From Leptotrichia sp. oral taxon 215 str. W9775 (GTDB lineage: Bacteria; Fusobacteriota; Fusobacteriia; Fusobacteriales; Leptotrichiaceae): 64,000 nucleotides of DNA. Of the stretch, positions 9,002 to 18,059 are shown piece by piece. The position numbers and the translations under genes are program-made. The number at the start of each line of letters is the position of its first letter. Position 1 is the first letter of the stretch. The stretch is taken from positions 7,032-71,031 of the forward strand of contig NZ_KI272866.1 in assembly GCF_000469505.1 (NCBI RefSeq). Reading direction: 5' to 3'. Under the pieces are notes generated by a model that saw nothing but the letters and a program-made list of their open reading frames with translations, was not told the origin of the DNA and did not search any database.

Positions 9002-9532
9002 ATGACAAATGAAGAAATAAAAAAGGTGGAAGGATTGATGAGATCCATTAAAGATTTTCCTGCACCTGGAATTATATTTAGAGATATTACTACTATTCTG
9101 AAGGATAAGGAAGGACTTCAGATTATAATTAAGGATTTTACAGAAAGATATAAGGATAAAGGAATAGACTATGTTATGGGAGCAGACGCCAGAGGATTTA
9201 TCTTTGGAGCCGCTATTGCATATAATATAGGTGCCGGATTTGTTCCTGCAAGAAAGCCTGGGAAATTGCCTGCTGAAACTGAAAAAGTGGAATATGAACT
9301 GGAATATGGGAAAAATAGTATAGAAGTACATAAAGATGCTTTTGAAAAAGGTTCAAAAGTACTGATAGTAGATGATCTGCTTGCAACAGGTGGAACTGCA
9401 AAAGCTATGGTTGAATTGACAAATAAGCTGGGAGCTGAAGTTTACGAACTGGCTTTCCTTATAGAACTTGAAGATTTAAAGGGAAGAGAAGTTTTAAAAG
9501 GATATGATGTTTATTCACAGTTGAAATATTAA
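9002..9532 (+). CDS. apt: Adenine phosphoribosyltransferase
   Basis: It converts adenine and PRPP to AMP in purine salvage. The 176-residue sequence has the family N-terminus (MRSIKDFPAPGIIFRDITT), the adenine-side segment YVMGADARGFIFG, RKPGKLP, and the PRPP-binding loop VLIVDDLLATGGT. An AGGAGG site lies six bases upstream of the ATG. It is the last gene of the run that begins with the CorC-type protein, as a terminator follows directly. Confidence 0.96.
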   Translation: MTNEEIKKVEGLMRSIKDFPAPGIIFRDITTILKDKEGLQIIIKDFTERYKDKGIDYVMGADARGFIFGAAIAYNIGAGFVPARKPGKLPAETEKVEYELEYGKNSIEVHKDAFEKGSKVLIVDDLLATGGTAKAMVELTNKLGAEVYELAFLIELEDLKGREVLKGYDVYSQLKY

Positions 9533-9541
9533 TTTTATAAT

Positions 9542-9566
9542 AGAGGCGTGAGCCTCTTTTATTTTT
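9542..9566 (+). terminator. Intrinsic terminator after apt
   Basis: A six-base stem (AGAGGC / GCCTCT) with a GTGA tetraloop is followed by TTTTATTTTT, immediately after the apt stop. The rest of the gap up to the rel start (about 250 bases) is very AT-rich and shows no other clear feature. Confidence 0.85.
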
Positions 9567-9812
9567 GGAATATTTTTATATTTTTTATAAAATATAAAAA
9601 ATTAATCAAAATATTCTTCTTAAAGATAGATTTTTTTCTGAATGTATAGTAAAATAAATAAAAAGAATTTTATCAGACAGTTTTAAAAAATATTTTGATA
9701 CAGTAAATAAACTTTAAATATAAATATTTTTTAAAGGAATTCAAAACAGTATACACTGAAACTGCTTTCTCAGAAACAAATACTGATGAAGGCCGGTATG
9801 GAGGGAAATACA

Positions 9813-12086
9813 ATGAAAACTAAAGAAGGAAAGATGGAAGAAAAGAACATAACCCAAAAAAATATGCCAACAGAAAATGCTGATGTGGAAAAAAAGCAGA
9901 AAAAGCCTGAAATAATAAATAAGACAGGTGAAGAACTTTTAAGCCAGTTAATGAAAAGAATAGAAGAAAATCATCTGGAAGTGGATGCTGAAAAGATAAA
10001 GGAAGCTTTTACCCTGGCAAATGAATCCCATATAGGCCAAAAAAGGAGAAGTGGGGAAAACTACATTCTTCATCCTGTTGAAGTGGCAGAAATACTGGCA
10101 GACATGCGTATGGATACAGATACGCTTGTTGCGGGAATTTTACATGACGTTGTAGAAGATACATTGATAACATTGCCTGATATAGAATATACTTTTGGAA
10201 AAGATGTAAGTAAACTTGTGGATGGAGTTACAAAACTGAGAAATCTTCCTAGAACAGACAGCAAAAAAATAGAAAATATAAGAAAAATGGTTGTTGCAAT
10301 GGCGGAAGACATAAGAGTCGTAATTATTAAACTTGCAGACAGACTTCATAATATGCGTACTTTAAAATATATGACACCTGAAAAGCAGCAGATAAAGTCC
10401 AAGGAAACAATAGAAGTTTATGCTCCCATTGCCCATAGAATAGGGATGGCAAAAATAAAATGGGAACTGGAAGATATAAGTTTCAGATATTTATATCCTG
10501 AAGATTATAAAGAAATAAGCGAACTTGTGAGTTCAAAAAGGAAAGAAAGGGAAGAATACACAGGAAAAGTTATAAAGAGAATAGAAGAGGAACTGAAGAA
10601 ACATAATGTAAACGGAGAAGTAACAGGAAGACCGAAACATCTTTACAGTATATATAAAAAGATACATGAAAAGGGTAAAAAATTTACTGATTTATATGAT
10701 CTTATAGCAATGCGTATAATTGTGGATAAGGAAGAGGAATGTTACAATATACTTGGAATAATTCACAACCTTTTTATTCCGGTTACGGGAAGGTTCAAGG
10801 ATTATATTGCTGTACCGAAAACAAATGGATACCAGTCAATTCACACTACTGTCATCGGGCCTGATGAACAGAAGGTTGAAATTCAGATAAGAACTCATGA
10901 AATGCATAGAATTGCTGAAGATGGGGTTGCTGCCCACTGGAAATACAAGGAAAAGAAATCTAAAACAAAAAATGATAAATATTATGCGGCAGTAAAACAT
11001 ATAATAAAGGCAAATACTGAAAATCCTGAAAAATTTGCACAGAAGGTAACTGATAATGTGCTTAACCAGACAATATTTGTATTTACTCCAAAAGGGGATG
11101 TAATAGAACTTGCTAACGGTTCTACAGCTCTTGATTTTGCATTTCAGGTACATACACAGATTGGATATCGTACAATTGGGGCAAAAGTTAACGAGAGAAT
11201 AGTACAGCTTGATCAGGTACTTGAAAATGCAGATAAAGTTGAAATAATGACTTCAAGAAATACTAAAGGACCTGGAAAAGACTGGATAAATATGGTTAAT
11301 AACAACAGTTCCAAAGTAAAAATAAGAAAATGGTTTAAAGACAAGGAATTTGAGGAAAAAACAAAAGAAGGGGAACAGATTCTGGAAAGGGAATTTGAAA
11401 AACTTGGCCTGAAATTCAGGGATTTTGAAGAAGATGAAAGAGTTTTCCTTTATATGAAAAAATTTAATGTGGCAACTATAGATCTTTTATGTTATAAATT
11501 TGCAATTGGCGATCTTTCTCTTGACGGATTTATGAAAAAATTCGAAGTGAAGGAAGAGAAAGATATAACACAGGTTCTGGAAGAAGAAACAGAAAAAGGA
11601 AACAGAAAAAAACGTAAAAGTGAAGGCGGAGTAAAAATTTCAGGAACAGAAAATACAATGTACCGTTTTGCAAAATGCTGTAGCCCTCTGCCTGGAGATG
11701 ATATAAAGGGATATGTAACTAGAGGTCGTGGAATTGCAATTCATAGAGCAGACTGTGACAATTTGAAACAGCTTATGGAACATGATCCTGACAGGGAAGT
11801 AGAAGTTTTCTGGGATGAGGAAGCGGTTAATTCAAGCAATACAAAATATCAGTATAATTTCAGCCTGAAAACAATTGACAGAAATGGTTTGCTTCTGGAT
11901 ATTATAAGAATTCTTAACGAATATAAGATGGAACTTGTCAATGTAAACACAAACTACATTAAGGAAAATGGAAATGTCTATGGACTCCTTCATTTTGGAA
12001 TAATGATTAAGAAAAGGGAAGATTTTGACAGACTCGCAAATAATCTAAATTCAATGAGGGATGTAATTGAAGTAATAAAAAAATAG
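9813..12086 (+). CDS. rel: Bifunctional (p)ppGpp synthetase/hydrolase Rel
   Basis: Rel makes and degrades the stringent-response alarmones. Domains in order: HD hydrolase (GENYILHPVEVAEIL, GILHDVVEDT intact), synthetase (TDLYDLIAMRII, YQSIHTTV), TGS (FVFTPKGDVIELANGSTALDFAF region), a conserved zinc-finger-like segment (FAKCCSPLPGDDI) and a C-terminal ACT domain. The intact HD residues argue for a bifunctional enzyme. In-frame ATGs exist at 9786 and 9798, but GGAGGG at 9800-9805 sits seven bases before 9813, giving a 757-residue product. A long inverted repeat follows directly. Confidence 0.95.
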   Translation: MKTKEGKMEEKNITQKNMPTENADVEKKQKKPEIINKTGEELLSQLMKRIEENHLEVDAEKIKEAFTLANESHIGQKRRSGENYILHPVEVAEILADMRMDTDTLVAGILHDVVEDTLITLPDIEYTFGKDVSKLVDGVTKLRNLPRTDSKKIENIRKMVVAMAEDIRVVIIKLADRLHNMRTLKYMTPEKQQIKSKETIEVYAPIAHRIGMAKIKWELEDISFRYLYPEDYKEISELVSSKRKEREEYTGKVIKRIEEELKKHNVNGEVTGRPKHLYSIYKKIHEKGKKFTDLYDLIAMRIIVDKEEECYNILGIIHNLFIPVTGRFKDYIAVPKTNGYQSIHTTVIGPDEQKVEIQIRTHEMHRIAEDGVAAHWKYKEKKSKTKNDKYYAAVKHIIKANTENPEKFAQKVTDNVLNQTIFVFTPKGDVIELANGSTALDFAFQVHTQIGYRTIGAKVNERIVQLDQVLENADKVEIMTSRNTKGPGKDWINMVNNNSSKVKIRKWFKDKEFEEKTKEGEQILEREFEKLGLKFRDFEEDERVFLYMKKFNVATIDLLCYKFAIGDLSLDGFMKKFEVKEEKDITQVLEEETEKGNRKKRKSEGGVKISGTENTMYRFAKCCSPLPGDDIKGYVTRGRGIAIHRADCDNLKQLMEHDPDREVEVFWDEEAVNSSNTKYQYNFSLKTIDRNGLLLDIIRILNEYKMELVNVNTNYIKENGNVYGLLHFGIMIKKREDFDRLANNLNSMRDVIEVIKK

Positions 12087-12095
12087 AAAGGAGAT

Positions 12096-12310
12096 GAAGC
12101 TATTTCAAATTTAAATAAAATATATAAAAATATTTATTCATACTATAAAATTTTATTCATTCAAAACAGGAGTTCTACAAGAAAAAATTATAAACTCACC
12201 AGGTGGTTCAGACAATAATTTTTTCTATGTATCACCTTCCTGTTTTGAATTATAAAATTTTGAATGAATTCATAAATATTTTTTATATTATTTTATTTTG
12301 AAATAGCTTC
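12096..12310. repeat. Long inverted-repeat intergenic element, diverged copy
   Basis: Almost the whole rel-tgt gap is one long hairpin. The left arm (12096-12170) starts GAAGCTATTTCAAA and ends TTCAAAACAGG; the right arm (12239-12310) starts CCTGTTTTGAA and ends TTTGAAATAGCTTC. An inner stem pairs GAAAAAATTA at 12181 with TAATTTTTTC ending near 12235, around a loop with CACCAGGTGG. The plan (outer arm ending in AAACAGG, inner GAAAAA stem) is the same as the elements at 780-1030 and 50270-50432, but the loop differs. Confidence 0.75.
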
Positions 12311-12325
12311 AATACAATAAAGAAG

Positions 12326-13501
12326 ATGTGTAATAAAAATATAGAAATGACGGAAAATCCTGTAAAATATAGGATTGAAGTAAAGGATGGAAATGCAAGG
12401 GCAGGAGAAATAGAAACGCCTCATGGGAAAATAAAAACTCCTGTATTTATGCCGGTGGGGACACAGGCGACAGTAAAAGCCATGACAAGGGAAGAACTTG
12501 AAGAAATAAATTCTCAAATTATTTTAGGGAATACTTATCACCTTTACTTAAGACCAGGTGATGAATTAGTAAATGATTTTGGGGGACTTCATAAATTTAT
12601 GAACTGGGAAAGACCTATACTTACTGACAGTGGAGGATTTCAGGTATTTAGTCTTGGAGATTTGAGAAAAATAAAGGAAGAAGGGGTGTATTTCAGATCG
12701 CATCTTGACGGTTCAAAACATTTTCTGTCTCCGGAAAAATCTATTGAAATACAGAATAACCTTGGAAGTGACATAATGATGGTGCTGGATGAGTGCCCAC
12801 CAGGATTATCCACTAGAGAATATTTACTTCCGTCAATTGAAAGAACAACAAGATGGGCAAAAAGATGTATTGAGGCGAATAGAAACAAGGATAGACAAGG
12901 ACTTTTTGCAATTGTGCAAGGTGGAATTTATGAGGATTTAAGAGATAAAAGCATGAATGAGCTTGTGGAAATGGATGAAGGATTTGCCGGGTATGCCGTT
13001 GGAGGACTTGCAGTAGGAGAACCTAGGGAAGATATGTATAGAATACTTGAATATATCACTCCAAAGCTGCCTGAAAACAAGCCTAGATACCTTATGGGAG
13101 TTGGAGAGCCACTTGATATGCTTGAAGCAGTGGAAGACGGAATAGATATGATGGACTGTGTACAGCCTACAAGAATAGGAAGACATGGAACTGTATTTAC
13201 TAAATATGGAAGACTTGTAATAAAAAATGCTTCATATTCAAGGGATGACAGACCTTTAGATGAATGTGACTGTTATGTATGTAAAAACTATACGAGAGCA
13301 TATATAAGACATCTATTCAAAGCTGAGGAAATACTGGGTCAGAGATTGGCAACATACCATAATCTGCATTTTTTACTGAAACTTATGAATGATGCAAGGC
13401 AGGCTATAATTGAACAGAGATTTAAGGAATTTAAAGAGGAATTTGAGAAAAATTACAATATGGGAAAAGAAAGTGAATGGATAAAACCAAAGTCTATTTA
13501 A
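12326..13501 (+). CDS. tgt: tRNA-guanine (queuine/preQ1) transglycosylase
   Basis: Tgt swaps guanine 34 for a queuosine precursor in tRNAs with GUN anticodons. The 391-residue sequence shows LTDSGGFQVFSL with the general Asp, FAIVQGG, the nucleophile region DCVQPTRIGRHG and the zinc motif CDCYVCKNYTRAYIRH. No Shine-Dalgarno is visible before ATG 12326 or before the in-frame ATG at 12347, so the start is uncertain. The long hairpin just upstream may separate it from rel transcription. Confidence 0.94.
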   Translation: MCNKNIEMTENPVKYRIEVKDGNARAGEIETPHGKIKTPVFMPVGTQATVKAMTREELEEINSQIILGNTYHLYLRPGDELVNDFGGLHKFMNWERPILTDSGGFQVFSLGDLRKIKEEGVYFRSHLDGSKHFLSPEKSIEIQNNLGSDIMMVLDECPPGLSTREYLLPSIERTTRWAKRCIEANRNKDRQGLFAIVQGGIYEDLRDKSMNELVEMDEGFAGYAVGGLAVGEPREDMYRILEYITPKLPENKPRYLMGVGEPLDMLEAVEDGIDMMDCVQPTRIGRHGTVFTKYGRLVIKNASYSRDDRPLDECDCYVCKNYTRAYIRHLFKAEEILGQRLATYHNLHFLLKLMNDARQAIIEQRFKEFKEEFEKNYNMGKESEWIKPKSI

Positions 13502-13563
13502 GTCTATATAATAAGATTGGAAACATTTACTTACGATTATAAAATATCCTGTCAGGAGGAAAA

Positions 13564-14250
13564 ATGCGTATTTTAGTAGTGGAAGATGAAAAAAAAATAA
13601 ATGATGTAATAGTGAAAACACTGAAAAAGGAAAAATACGGAGTGGATAGCTGTTTTGATGGTGAAGAAGCTCTGGATTATATATTTTCAGTTGAGTATGA
13701 CATTATTCTTCTTGATATAATGTTACCTAAAAAAGATGGTTTTGAAGTGCTGAAATCCATGAGGAAAAAGGGAATAAAGACTCCAGTACTTTTTCTGACT
13801 GCAAGGGATCAGATTGAAGACAGGGTAAGAGGACTGGATTTTGGTGCAGATGACTATCTTGTAAAACCTTTTGCCTTTGAAGAACTTCTCGCACGTATAA
13901 GGGTTGTTCTGAGGAAAAATTCAGGATCAGGAGAAGACAGTGGAAACGTCCTGAAAATAGCTAATCTCACAGTAGACTGCAATAAACATGAAGTATTTAG
14001 GGATGATGTATCCATAAAACTTTCAGCAAAGGAATTTTCAATACTGGAATATATGATGAGAAATAAAGGAAGAGTAGTTTCAAAGGAAAAAATAGAAGAA
14101 CATGTCTGGGATTTTGATTATGAAGGTGGAAGCAACATAGTGGAAGTGTATATAAAGTTTTTGAGAAAGAAAGTGGATAACGATTTTTCTCCGAAATTAA
14201 TTCATACAATAAGAAGAGTAGGATATATTTTAAAGGTGGAAAATGAATAA
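13564..14250 (+). CDS. OmpR/PhoB-type response regulator
   Basis: This 228-residue regulator has a receiver domain with acidic pair E7/D8, phospho-acceptor D51 (ILLDIMLP), LTARD and the Lys of LVKPF, followed by a winged-helix domain ending HTIRRVGYILKV. AGGAGG lies five bases before the ATG. It is a clear paralogue of the regulator at 1130-1804. The downstream kinase gene overlaps its last eight bases, so the two are translationally coupled, and a PepSY gene follows. Confidence 0.95.
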   Translation: MRILVVEDEKKINDVIVKTLKKEKYGVDSCFDGEEALDYIFSVEYDIILLDIMLPKKDGFEVLKSMRKKGIKTPVLFLTARDQIEDRVRGLDFGADDYLVKPFAFEELLARIRVVLRKNSGSGEDSGNVLKIANLTVDCNKHEVFRDDVSIKLSAKEFSILEYMMRNKGRVVSKEKIEEHVWDFDYEGGSNIVEVYIKFLRKKVDNDFSPKLIHTIRRVGYILKVENE

Positions 14251-15730
14251 AATATATGAAAATCAGAATGAGCATAACTTAAAAAATGAAACTGAAAAAA
14301 TTGAAATATCAGAAAAAAATAAAAAATTAGGAGAAATCAGGAAAGCAGAAATGTATCCGGAAACACTCTCAATAAAGCTTAGAATAACTTTCTGGTATAC
14401 AGGACTTATAATTGGGATTGCAGTTTTATTTTTTGGAACAATGTTCTATATAAATGACTATGTAGTTAGAAATTCTGTTAATAACAGATTGAAAAAGACA
14501 GTTGAAAGAACTGTTGCAAATATGGAATTTATAGATGGTCAGATTATACTTGATAATAATCTGGAAGCCACAGTCAATGAAATTTTTATTTCCATATATG
14601 ACTCAGACAAGGAATTTATTTACGGTGATTCCCATCTGGATTTTGAGTTTGCAGATGCCTTTTCAAATGGAAAGTCAGTAGTAAGAACCGTTCAGTATGA
14701 AAGTTCAAAATGGTATGTCTATGAAATTAAAAAAGTAATAGAAGACTACGGAGTTATTTATGTAAGAGGGATAACTCCGGCATCAGGGATTGAAAAAAAT
14801 CTGGAATCCATTATGAATATTTTTTTTGTAGTATTTCCATTTTTACTTGTAGTTTCTGCTTTAGGAGGATATCTTATAACAAAGAAGGCCTTTGAGCCAA
14901 TAGAAAAAATAAGGGAAACTGCTGAAAAAATTAACGAAGGAAATGATCTGACAAAAAGAATTGATATAGGAAAAGGGAAGGATGAAATCTCTGTTCTGGC
15001 ACATACATTTGACAAAATGTTTGACAGGCTGCAGAGTTCCTTTGACAGGGAAACCCAGTTCACTTCAGATGTATCGCATGAATTGAGGACGCCAATATCT
15101 GTTATAAGTTCACAAAGTCAGTATGGCCTTAAATACGTTGAAATAAATGATGAAACAAGGGAAATATTTGAAAATATACTGGATGAGTCAAAAAAAATGA
15201 CAAATCTTATTTCAAAACTGCTGATGCTTTCAAGAATGGATAAAGGAAGCCAGAAACTGACTATTGAAAATACTGATTTGAATGAAGTTGTTGAAATTGT
15301 TGTAGAAATGAAGATGGAAAAGGCAGAGGAAAAAAATATAACAATAGAAAGCAATATTAAAGAAAATTTATATGCTGATGTTGATAAATCAATGATAACA
15401 CGGGTTTTCATAAACCTTATAGATAATGCAATAACTTATGGAAAAGAAAATGGGAAAATATTGATAAAAGTTTTTCAGAATAAGGACAGGATTGTTTGTA
15501 AAGTTGAAGATGACGGTATTGGAATAGCAAAGGAACATATGGGAAAAATATGGAACCGTTTTTATCAGGTTGATTCATCGCGTTCGGGGGATAATTCAGG
15601 TCTTGGACTTTCACTTGTAAAATGGATAATAGATGCCCATAAAGGTACGATAAATGTGGAAAGTGAGCTGGGAAAAGGAACTGTTTTTACATTTGAGTTT
15701 CCGTTAAAGAGTGAAAATTCTAATAACTAA
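14243..15730 (+). CDS. Membrane sensor histidine kinase
   Basis: The 495-residue kinase begins with an unusual charged Lys/Glu-rich cytoplasmic tail (about 45 residues), then a membrane segment, an extracytoplasmic domain, a second membrane segment (about 190-213) and a HAMP domain. HisKA carries the histidine in TSDVSHELRTP; the ATPase domain shows NLIDNAITY, DDGIGI, NRFYQVD and GLGLSL. The ATG overlaps the end of the regulator gene. It is similar in plan to the kinase at 1903-3261, and the two pairs look like duplicated PepSY-linked systems. Confidence 0.93.
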   Translation: MNKIYENQNEHNLKNETEKIEISEKNKKLGEIRKAEMYPETLSIKLRITFWYTGLIIGIAVLFFGTMFYINDYVVRNSVNNRLKKTVERTVANMEFIDGQIILDNNLEATVNEIFISIYDSDKEFIYGDSHLDFEFADAFSNGKSVVRTVQYESSKWYVYEIKKVIEDYGVIYVRGITPASGIEKNLESIMNIFFVVFPFLLVVSALGGYLITKKAFEPIEKIRETAEKINEGNDLTKRIDIGKGKDEISVLAHTFDKMFDRLQSSFDRETQFTSDVSHELRTPISVISSQSQYGLKYVEINDETREIFENILDESKKMTNLISKLLMLSRMDKGSQKLTIENTDLNEVVEIVVEMKMEKAEEKNITIESNIKENLYADVDKSMITRVFINLIDNAITYGKENGKILIKVFQNKDRIVCKVEDDGIGIAKEHMGKIWNRFYQVDSSRSGDNSGLGLSLVKWIIDAHKGTINVESELGKGTVFTFEFPLKSENSNN

Positions 15731-15764
15731 AAAAAAGGAAATTATATAAACAGGAGAAAAATAA

Positions 15765-16478
15765 ATGAAAAATAAAGCTTTAATAATATTAGGAATACTA
15801 TTTTTAACATTTGGAGCACATGCTGAAAAAAGTAGTAAAATTTCTGTCAGAGTGAATAACTACAATGCAAAGATTACAAGTGAAGAAGCAAAAAATCTTG
15901 CGCTTAATCATTCCAGAGTATCGAAAACTTCGGCAAAAATTACAAAACTTATACTTGGAAAAGAAAATAAAAAACTTGTATATGAAGTTGAGTTTACTAC
16001 GCTAAATAAAAAATATAGATACGGAATAGATGCAAATACAGGACAAATATTGAATTATAGCCAAAAGAACAGGGATTATGCACTATCAGAAAATACAGCT
16101 GCTTCCAGATCGGAAATACCTGTTGCTCCAGCTCCTATAGCAGAAACTGGAAAACAGAGAAAAATTCAGGAAAAAGAAAATTCGAAGGATAACTTTGGAG
16201 CAAATTTAGGATTCTCTAACAGGGAAGCTGCTATATCTAATCCTGTTATGAATAGTAAAAAAGTAAATAACAGAAATTATACCAAAGTTAATTTAATTTC
16301 AGAGGAAGAAGCAAAAGGAATAATACTTCATAATATTTCAGGTGCAACAGATTCAGATATAACAAGACTTGTAATAAAATATGAGAATAACAGGTTTATC
16401 TATTCAGGAAAGGTAAATTATGGAGGAAATGAATATGTCATCAAGCTGGATGGAGTAACTGGAAGTATAATAAAATAA
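15765..16478 (+). CDS. Secreted protein with two PepSY domains
   Basis: The 237-residue product has a signal peptide (MKNKALIILGILFLTFGAHA), a first PepSY domain (about residues 35-105, with SEEAKNLALNHSRV and YGIDANTGQIL), a Pro/Ala-rich linker, and a second PepSY domain (about 170-237, with SEEEAKGIILHNISGA and KLDGVTGSIIK). It starts 34 bases after the kinase and probably belongs to the same operon, as an extracytoplasmic partner of the kinase. That pairing is inferred from position and from the similar arrangement at the left edge. Confidence 0.88.
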   Translation: MKNKALIILGILFLTFGAHAEKSSKISVRVNNYNAKITSEEAKNLALNHSRVSKTSAKITKLILGKENKKLVYEVEFTTLNKKYRYGIDANTGQILNYSQKNRDYALSENTAASRSEIPVAPAPIAETGKQRKIQEKENSKDNFGANLGFSNREAAISNPVMNSKKVNNRNYTKVNLISEEEAKGIILHNISGATDSDITRLVIKYENNRFIYSGKVNYGGNEYVIKLDGVTGSIIK

Positions 16479-16548
16479 ACAATAGGGGAATGATAGGGAA
16501 ATATATACTGATCCAAAAAAGTTTGACAAATTAATTTAACCAACCAAT

Positions 16549-16593
16549 AAGGATTAATTTCTGTAAAAAGCAGGAATTAATCCTTTTAATTTT
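16549..16593 (+). terminator. Intrinsic terminator after the PepSY operon
   Basis: AAGGATTAATTTCTG (16549-16563) pairs with CAGGAATTAATCCTT (16571-16585) with one mismatch and is followed by a T-rich run. The remaining 300 bases up to the next gene are AT-rich and hold nothing else I can support. Confidence 0.8.
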
Positions 16594-16897
16594 CACTTTA
16601 TTCTTCTATTATTTATAATTTTCTATTTCTTCTTTCAGTTATTCTAATATTTTACAAATAAAAATCAAAGGAAAAACCTTGAAGTATATGATAATATTCA
16701 AAGAAATAAATTAATAACTGATTATAGAATGATAATAAATAATTTTATTAAGATATAAATATTTCAAAAATAACACTTGAAAATAGAAAAAAATACAGCA
16801 AATAATAAAAAAGTTTCAATTTGAAATCTCATAACCAATTTCAGTTTAAATAAAATAACATATAGTCTTACAAATAATGAAAGGAAGTGCAAAAAGT

Positions 16898-18019
16898 ATG
16901 AAAAAAGTAGCAGTAATTCTTCTTATGCTCGCTTTTGTAATATCTTGCGGCAATAAGAAAAATGTAACTGAAAATAGCAAAAATTCTGGGGCAGTGGCAA
17001 CAGTTAAACAGGAAAAACCGCAAAATCCACAAGGGCCTACAGTTTCTATGAATCAGGCTGATTTTAAGATAGAAAATAATTTTATTTACTATCAGGGAAA
17101 TATTTTTACTGGAAAAGTTACGTTTGATAATAACATTAAAAATGGTTATATTCACGTAAGTAACGGAAAACTTGAAGGGGAATCAGAAATAAATTATAAA
17201 TTAAGTGGATTAAAAAGAAAAGAAATTTACAAACAGGGGAAATTAATTAGTTTTTCTGTAACAGAAAATGGGATAACTACTGAAATTAATTTAACTGCTG
17301 ATTCTGATTCGAATTCATTTATGTCAAAAAATACTCCGGCAACAGTAAATACGAAATATGGGAAAAGTTCATATTTTATAAATCTTGAAAATGCAACAGG
17401 AAAAATGGAACTAAATGGGAAATCTTATGATAATTTACATGCAGATGTAATGGAAGAAAATGTTCAGTCTGTCAGCTTAATTACTTCAGAAAATGGTGGA
17501 ACTTATAGAATTACTTACACTTACGACATATCTCAGGGAAAAATAATAGAGAGAAAATATAAATTAGATTCTAAAAATGCTAAAAGTGAAGTATTATCTG
17601 AAATAAAGGAACTGGCAGATATTAATCTTAACTTCAGCAGTGGAATGGGAATGTTTGGAGAGCTGATTAATGCTTCAGGGACAACATCTCAAAACCCGGC
17701 TGTAACTGTACAGAATGGACAAAATGCAGCCAATACAGCTGGTGCTCCTGCGGGTCAGGATGATGATCTGGCAATTTTAGATAAAGTATATGATGAAGTA
17801 ATGAATAAAAATAATACTGCAATATTAAATAATTTTTCTAAAGAAAAGATAGGATATATAAGAAATACATTGTTTGCGAAAAAGGGGTATAAATTTAAAA
17901 ATCCTAAATATGCAAATTATTTTTCACAAAAAAGCTGGTATAGAGGTATATATGACAGTGACGAACTGTTGAATCCAGATGAAAAGAGATTTGTTCTTAT
18001 ATTGAAAGAAAGAGAGTGA
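16898..18019 (+). CDS. Lipoprotein of unknown function
   Basis: The product begins with a lipoprotein signal peptide: MKKVAVILLMLAFVISCG, with the lipobox cysteine at residue 17. A low-complexity Lys/Asn/Gln/Pro linker follows, then about 330 residues of unrecognised sequence that look beta-rich (an early part with KLEGESEINYKLSGLKRKEIY resembles MORN-like toolbox repeats, weakly). ATG 16898 is chosen over 16877 because AAGGAAG lies ten bases before it. The next gene follows 40 bases later and encodes a membrane protein, so the two may act together at the envelope. Confidence 0.75.
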   Translation: MKKVAVILLMLAFVISCGNKKNVTENSKNSGAVATVKQEKPQNPQGPTVSMNQADFKIENNFIYYQGNIFTGKVTFDNNIKNGYIHVSNGKLEGESEINYKLSGLKRKEIYKQGKLISFSVTENGITTEINLTADSDSNSFMSKNTPATVNTKYGKSSYFINLENATGKMELNGKSYDNLHADVMEENVQSVSLITSENGGTYRITYTYDISQGKIIERKYKLDSKNAKSEVLSEIKELADINLNFSSGMGMFGELINASGTTSQNPAVTVQNGQNAANTAGAPAGQDDDLAILDKVYDEVMNKNNTAILNNFSKEKIGYIRNTLFAKKGYKFKNPKYANYFSQKSWYRGIYDSDELLNPDEKRFVLILKERE

Positions 18020-18059
18020 TTTCAATTAAAAAATAATTTTATTATATTTAGGAGGAAAA

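Noticed and set aside
12087..12325. PreQ1 riboswitch before tgt
   Set aside because: The expected short C-rich stem and A-rich tail are missing; the region is a long hairpin that matches two other intergenic elements.
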